Source: Annulohypoxylon bovei var. microspora (lineage: Eukaryota; Ascomycota; Sordariomycetes; Xylariales; Hypoxylaceae). Taken from it: DNA of 64,000 bases. The position numbers and the translations under genes were made by a program. The stretch spans positions 248,001-312,000 of the forward strand of contig MU405214.1 of the NCBI GenBank assembly GCA_022836615.1, given 5' to 3'. Shown here piece by piece: positions 58,337-64,000 of the stretch; within the stretch, counting starts at the first letter, position 1; every line of letters starts with the position of its first letter. The notes under the pieces are model-generated. The model was not told the origin of the DNA and did no database searches. It was given only the letters and a program-made list of their open reading frames with translations.

Positions 58337-59601
58337 ATGCCTGCTACCAACGGCTTTGCCAACCCCTTGAGCACCCCTCGCAATGCCGGGGCTTTCCTCT
58401 TCACCGTAAGTATGAGTTGCATAAGCTTATCCTAACAACTCTCTCCGTTCCACTTACTAACTGTGTCGCGTAGTCTGAATCTGTCGGTGAAGGTCACCCC
58501 GACAAGATCTGTGATCAGGTCTCCGATGCTATCCTCGATGCCTGCCTTGCTCAGGACCCCCTCTCCAAGGTCGCTTGCGAGTCGGCCACCAAGACCGGTA
58601 TGATCATGGTCTTCGGTGAGATCACCACCAAGGCTTCCATTGACTACCAGAACGTCATCCGAAGCGCCATCAAGGAGATCGGATATGACTCCTCCGACAA
58701 GGGCTTCGACTACAAGACCTGCAACGTCATGGTTGCCATCGAGCAACAATCCGCCGATATCGCTCAAGGTCTTCACTACGAGAAGGCTTTGGAGGAGCTA
58801 GGTGCTGGTGACCAAGGTCTCATGTTCGGCTACGCCACCAACGAAACCCCCGAACTCCACCCCCTCTCTCACCTTCTCGCCCACAGGCTAAACGAGGCCC
58901 TGTCCAAGGCTCGCCGGGATGGATCCCTCCCGTGGCTCCGACCTGACACCAAGACTCAGATCACTATGGAGTACAAGCACGATGGCGGCGCTGTCGTTCC
59001 CCTAAGAGTCCACACCATTGTTATCTCTACCCAACACAGCGAGCAGGTCACGACGGAACAGGTCCGAAAGGAGCTGAAGTCCAAGATCATCGACTCTGTC
59101 ATCCCCAAGCAGTATATCGATGAGCACACCATCCTCCATCTCCAACCTTCCGGTCTCTTCATCATCGGTGGTCCTCAAGGTGACGCTGGTGTCACTGGCC
59201 GAAAGATCATTGTCGACACCTACGGTGGCTGGGGTGCTCACGGTGGTGGTGCCTTCTCTGGCAAGGACTTCTCCAAGGTCGATCGATCTGCCGCCTACCT
59301 TGCTCGATGGGTTGCTAAGTCGCTCGTTGCCGCCGGCCTCGCTAAGCGAGCGTTGGTTCAACTCTCTTACGCCATCGGTGTAGCTGAGCCCTGCTCTATC
59401 TACGTCGACTCTTACGGCACCTCTGACAAGACTGCTGAGGAATTGGTCGAGATCGTCAAGGCTAACTTTGACCTCCGACCTGGCGCTATCGCCAAGGAAC
59501 TCAACCTGATGCGCCCCATCTACAACCAAACAGCCAAATTCGGCCACTTCGGCACTAACCAGAGCTTCACCTGGGAGCAGCCTAAGACTCTTAAGTTTTA
59601 A
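58337..59601 (+). CDS. SAM2: S-adenosylmethionine synthetase (methionine adenosyltransferase)
   Basis: Makes S-adenosylmethionine from methionine and ATP in the cytosol, the methyl donor for all methyltransferases including the one at 45528. Exons 58337-58405 and 58474-59601 sum to 1197 nt, giving 398 aa, the family's normal length. Signature motifs: GEGHPDK at residues 28-34, GAGDQG around the hexapeptide region, and the P-loop-like GGGAFSGKD. Codon use is strongly biased to C-ending codons (GTC, ATC, AAG), unlike its neighbours, which fits high expression. The single intron follows codon 23. The promoter is CT-rich. Confidence 0.97.
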
Positions 59602-60307
59602 GTCTGCTAACGTGCTGTAGATTTCCGCTGAGGGGATTTTCTTTAGATTTATAGTAGCGGAAGAATCAACTTCTTTCTGCATTGCGACCGGCGTTGTTGG
59701 GTGTGTTATCTAGAAGACATAGGATTCCCTCATCGGAAAATGTCATCAAAATTTAACGGGCATGGCAGCATGGCGTACGGTTTCAACATACCTGGTTTAG
59801 GCAAAGGCACAGATAAAGGTGGCATCCACGGGGTCACCGGGGCCTTTATAAAGGCGACGGATAGGTAAATATCCGCATTGCATTTTTCAACACGGCAATA
59901 TCCTATGTCGAACAGCGAACAGCGGACAGGACAGGACAAAATTATGATACCACTTGTCGTACTTACCTGTGCCAATCTTGCGTGATCTAGATGTCATCAT
60001 TTCTATCTCACCTAGTCTATGCTCCATCTTATTGCTTGAGTATATATTCATCCCGTCTATCATACCAAGTATGGATACTATGAAAACGATGACATTTTTC
60101 TTATCCTAGTAATCGCTAAATGCCCGAATCATTCCTAATTTATCAACCTAGTTATTCCGTAAGGCTATGGCTTGACCCCGAGTAAACTAACAATATCCAT
60201 ACAGGTTCGCTACATGTATCGTTTATTCGCCCTCGGTAGGCCCCCTGGCTGACAGTCAGCATTCCCTGTCCCCACCCGCCGCTGACTAATCCCCTTTTCT
60301 GCCATCA
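59602..60307. other. Convergent intergenic region
   Basis: 3' regions of the SAM synthetase gene and the small disordered-protein gene. No other feature seen. Confidence 0.5.
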
Positions 60308-60989
60308 TCATCTGTCACCTCCGCCGTGGTCCCGGTCCCGGTACCGGTCTCGGTCTTGAGAGGAAGAATGGTCTCTTCCCGTGTCTGCCCCCCTTTCGTC
60401 GCGATTTGCGGTGGGGGAGCGGGGAGATGGATCGGCTGACGTAGGCGAGGGGGGGTATCGCTGCGCGGGTAGCAGAGTTAGGAGCGTTAGGAAGTTGGCT
60501 TGGAAGAGCCGGGTCCGTGGTGTAGTGGGGGCTGTGTCACGGGCTGGGGTTAGTATATGATATTTCAGTGTCTTGGGAAGATATAAGTACTCTTGACGCT
60601 GGGGATGACTAATAAAATGGTGGGTACAGTTTAGGACTCAAAGGGTTTAAAACGCACTGAGAAAATAGTATATGCGTTGGATACTCACTTGGTGGTATGG
60701 CCTCGGCATTATCTTCACTATTACTGTCGTTGTTGGCAGTAGTTGTAGTCATGGCAGTGACGGTGGGCGTGGAAGTGTTAGAGGATGTGCGGGAGATAGG
60801 GGATGATGATAGAGAAGGGGGATTAGAGCCAGGGGATGTGTATGATGGAGGGGGAGAAGGTGAGTGTGAGGTTTGACTTTCGGTTCGTGGAACAGGTTGG
60901 TTAGGTTGTGATGAAGTATCTGGTTGCCTGGTATTTTCTGTTGTTCTTGCTCGTGATCCTGATTCAGGGGTAGACGGGGCGGATGGCAT
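60308..60989 (-). CDS. Hypothetical disordered protein with Arg-Asp C-terminus
   Basis: No family recognised. A two-exon model (60989-60689 and 60543-60308, 537 nt, 178 aa) is supported by GTGAGT donor, TACTAAC branch site and CAG acceptor, and by exact phase. The N-terminal 100 residues are Ser/Thr/Pro-rich. Exon 2 has a short helix-like segment (RLFQANFLTLLTLLP), then Pro/Ser-rich sequence and an Arg-Asp dipeptide end (DRDRYRDRDH), a composition seen in splicing-related and other RNA-associated proteins. Function is not inferable. An alternative is that exon 1 is only part of a longer gene. Confidence 0.5.
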
Positions 60990-62905
60990 TGCCTTTTCTG
61001 ATTTGGCTTCTTGTTCCCTCTCTTTCAGTGTTAGTTAGATGAGAAACGACGACCTGTTTAAACTGCCTACGAGTTGGCGTTGATATTTGGGACGAAGTAT
61101 AAAACGGCACTTCCAACAACAAGAATGGCGCCCCTGGGCAGATGACCCGCTTGTGTGGACCACAGCAATGCTTGTGAAAATGGAGAAGAATATTTAGGAA
61201 AGCTCTATTCAAATCGATCTAGTCGAGCTGAAGAGCCCACAAAGGGGCATCATAAACAAGGCAGCAGACTCAAACGACCTGATATAAACCCTATACCCAC
61301 TCCGGGGCTCCCCTTTGGTATAGAGATAAGAACCACTAATCATCATTCCAACATCACTCTTCAAGAAATTTCAAATCCCGAACCTGACTCGGGGAACTAT
61401 TCAGATATGTATAAGCTCATTGGCGCTACCACGTAGCTGAATCTAGTCCGCCTCTACCTGCTTGGTTTGTGTAAGGCATCACGAGCTATGCGGTTGGGCG
61501 TTACCTAGCGTTCGCGTGCAGGAGACACAAGACATTGCCGAAGCCACCATATTATATCCATATGTACCATATCTGCGCTAGGTACGCGTATGCAAAACAT
61601 CACTACTTAGCCCTACGTAATTTCAGAGCGGAGTAGCATAGGGGGAAAGGATGATCTGGAATTCGTCCCGCCTGGGCAAACGGCGCTGCTGTGTATACCC
61701 AATAATGGAACCGTCGCTTCTTAACACGGAACGATAGCCTGCTTAGTGTCGCGACGGCATGGCTATGTCTCTCGGATCAAATCCCGAACAGACGTCAAGT
61801 TGCTACTGTACATGCATGTTAGTTTGGCACATTCGCTTACCAACACACATTGACTCGTAGTTGTTTCGGGGAAGCTTGACTGCAAGAGCCGCGTACGGTG
61901 AAGGGGACAAAGGAAAAACAGAGCCAATCCGCCCCAGTTGCGCGAGAGCAGTACTATACAACACTAGTTTCCCGTACTATTTCCACATCAACCCCATAGT
62001 TAACATACCTATCTGAAAAAAGTCCTCTCCTCGCCTCGGTTGCCCCTACCCGCGAAAATTTCGGTTCGTTCGGTTCCGATAGGTTTATGTGTAGATGGCG
62101 CGGCGTCGACGCGCTTAGGAGGAAATGAAAAAAAAGGGGGGCCGGCTGACTGCTCGAAAGCGAGCAATACGAAATACGACCGACCCGACCCGGGCCCAGG
62201 GCCAATAGGAGCCGCCCCAACGGACTGCGGCCCGTACGGATTCAGTATATTGCTCCGTACTTCGTCAGGTCGGGAGATCTGCATTCGACGCTTCCAATCT
62301 TATAATTCCAATAGAGCCTCTTCGAGGTACCTAGCTACAACGCGTAACAGAGCCAATCTCACAACCCCAGATTAACTTTGGCTCAACTGCCGTAAGTGAT
62401 ATATGACAGCTCCCCTTCGATATGCCACTATTCGGGCTCACGGGGAATCCCCACTACCGGGTACGGTCTCCCTTTCCTCGCTTCGACTTCCGACGCCTTG
62501 CGAAGAGGCATAGCGCCAAAACTAGACCAGCTGACTACTATCACTCGAGACGCGATCGATCCATACACCCGGCTCATACATATCACTCTACATACGAAGG
62601 CACTTGCTATTCACCAGTCACTTTATTCCTCCCTTTTCCACACCGGCGGTAACAGTAGTAGTCATATCCACTCTACGTACCTAGCCTACAAGTTTTTTCC
62701 TCGCACATGATACTTACCTAACAAAAGGCCGTTTCTTTCATTCCGCTTAACAGGTACATACCTACCTAGCCTAACCCACGAGAAAGCCATGATTCCCTTT
62801 CCAGACATCTCATCTGAACCCCATCGTTTAGTAGCGAAGAACCTATTATTGTTTTGTTTGTATGATACACTTCCTTGGAACAAATGACATAGAGAGGGGA
62901 ACAGC
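60990..62905. other. Intergenic region
   Basis: No gene accepted. Short frames at 61155-61436 and 61954-62375 lack recognisable domains. The right part is the RAD17 3' region. Confidence 0.45.
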
Positions 62906-64000
62906 TCAATCATCCTCAATGTCGTCGTCACTCAGTACCAACTTCTGCATGGACGGCACTGCCGCCGTCGAACCGGACGAAGCATCGCTCTTCTGCCTGA
63001 AACCGATTCCTACAGCCCTCTTCTTCCGCGGGGATCCTTCCTCGGTCGGTTTATCCGTTGCCCACGCCTCTCCGTTCTGCTCCGCGTTATCGTCTCCGTC
63101 GAGCGCATCCTCGTCTGCCGCATCCCCGATGCCAGAAAACGAAGTTACTTTTTCGATTTCTCTCAGTCGGACGGCGCCTACTGTGTTTTTACGACCCCGT
63201 GCGATATGAGCCATGTATGGTAGCCGTTCGAGTAGCAATTCCCTACGGGCTGAACTCCCTAGGAAGAGTATTGGTGCCGCTTGGTCTTGGCCCGGCTCAG
63301 CTTGCTTGGTTTGTTGGCTGTTATTGCGCCGGGGAGGAGCTTGGTGTTTACTTATCCATTCCCCGCTGCTAGCTGCTGACTTAGGTCGCCTGAACGCAGA
63401 AGCACCCTGCGTGAGATTCTGGCCCGCTTCGTCCCCTTTAAGTAACTTAGAGGCCCAGTGATCCACAACGCCTTCGAGCTCCTCTTTCTCCCGCCACAAC
63501 TTAAGGCTCGTAGGATAGAACATTTTAAAAGCATCACCACCTCCTCGCCCAGAGGTTTTCGACATCCGTTTCACCGGATTCGGAAGAGAGAATAAAAGCC
63601 CCCTCGTTGCGACCTGGAAAGTAATCTCGTCCTGCCTCAATACGTGACTAGCCGAATCTCGACCCGAAAATGCCGATGTACCGGACCCTCGCCCACGAAA
63701 GAAAGAGTCCCACGACGGGGAAAGCAAGTCGCTCTCGGACAAATACTCGATGCAATTGCTGATATAATCAAGTGAAGAATTTGGATCGGATGGACCGGTA
63801 GATTCGCAGGATAGCACATAATTCTCGTGAAGGGCTGAAATAAAAGTGTGAGTATCAGTGCCAGTCTCATCGATGAGGCTCTCGACAGAAACTTCAGACC
63901 GTTTCGGCCTAGAATGGTGAGATATATAGCTGGGTAGCACCTCGGCTTGACCCTCGGGTGTTTGTTGACCCATTGGACGTTCGCCTCTCTTGTTATATAC
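62906..64000 (-). CDS. RAD17: Checkpoint clamp loader Rad17 (C-terminal part, runs off the window)
   Basis: The large subunit of the alternative RFC that loads the 9-1-1 clamp in the DNA-damage checkpoint (S. pombe Rad17, S. cerevisiae Rad24). The frame is open to the window edge: VYNKRGERP precedes Met at 63973, matching the VVYNKR element of Rad17 proteins, so that Met is internal. Visible family segments are HTFISALHENYVLSC, CIEYLSESDLLSPSW, FQVATRGLLFSLPNPVKR and MFYPTSLKLWREKEEL. The tail is charged and ends VLSDDDIEDD. The AAA+ domain with Walker motifs must lie beyond position 64000. About 364 codons are present. Confidence 0.93.
   Translation of the reverse strand, partial: VYNKRGERPMGQQTPEGQAEVLPSYISHHSRPKRSEVSVESLIDETGTDTHTFISALHENYVLSCESTGPSDPNSSLDYISNCIEYLSESDLLSPSWDSFFRGRGSGTSAFSGRDSASHVLRQDEITFQVATRGLLFSLPNPVKRMSKTSGRGGGDAFKMFYPTSLKLWREKEELEGVVDHWASKLLKGDEAGQNLTQGASAFRRPKSAASSGEWISKHQAPPRRNNSQQTKQAEPGQDQAAPILFLGSSARRELLLERLPYMAHIARGRKNTVGAVRLREIEKVTSFSGIGDAADEDALDGDDNAEQNGEAWATDKPTEEGSPRKKRAVGIGFRQKSDASSGSTAAVPSMQKLVLSDDDIEDD

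Noticed and set aside
1..64000. CRISPR arrays, rRNA genes, bacterial-type operons
   Set aside because: No regularly spaced repeats and no rDNA sequence recognised; gene structure is eukaryotic.

Overview
The window reads as nuclear DNA of a filamentous ascomycete (Pezizomycotina, probably Sordariomycetes). Genes are split by short GT-AG introns of about 50-175 bp with CTAAC/CTGAC-like branch sites. The gene content is typical fungal housekeeping, tRNA genes carry introns at position 37/38, and intergenic DNA is strewn with the palindrome TACCTAGGTA. The taxonomic call is inference from these traits; no rDNA or mitochondrial marker is present.

Layout. Positions 1-12645 hold no gene I can support: simple repeats, homopurine/homopyrimidine tracts and short random frames. 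From 12646 to 25011 come a four-exon inositol-pyrophosphate kinase/phosphatase (VIP1/Asp1, minus), the divergent three-exon U3 snoRNP protein UTP21, and a 455-aa disordered acidic protein. A decayed Pif1-type helicase fragment lies at about 25416-25690. From 27482 to 40481 are a five-exon MFS drug-type transporter, a convergent flavin-reductase-fold protein, a GNAT acetyltransferase built from very small exons, an ECM11-domain protein, a convergent TDA10-type kinase, and the five-exon peroxisomal multifunctional enzyme FOX2, with two CCTCGG fatty-acid response motifs in its promoter. A 260-bp near-palindromic MITE-like element follows.

From 42094 to 46611 are an RNF216-like RBR ubiquitin ligase and a class I methyltransferase flanked by two different intron-containing tRNA-Pro(CGG) genes on opposite strands. 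From 47755 to 52761 lie two adjacent decayed genes on the same strand. The first is a DXO/Rai1-like EhK-motif protein with frameshifts. The second is the remnant of a giant SF1 helicase / NF-X1 zinc finger / CbbX-type AAA protein with a nonsense codon and large internal deletions. From 54169 to the right edge are APQ12, GPN3 (convergent), S-adenosylmethionine synthetase, a small disordered protein, and the C-terminal part of the RAD17 checkpoint clamp loader, which runs off the window.

How they relate. The neighbours are mostly unrelated housekeeping genes, as usual in fungi. The most interesting stretch is 47755-52761, where two probable RNA- or nucleic-acid-processing genes sit head to tail and both are broken. 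The Pif1 relic and the foldback element are the only mobile-element-like traces I can defend. Exon lengths of VIP1, UTP21, the MFS gene, FOX2, TDA10, GPN3, SAM synthetase and APQ12 all sum to exact open frames, which supports the splice models.
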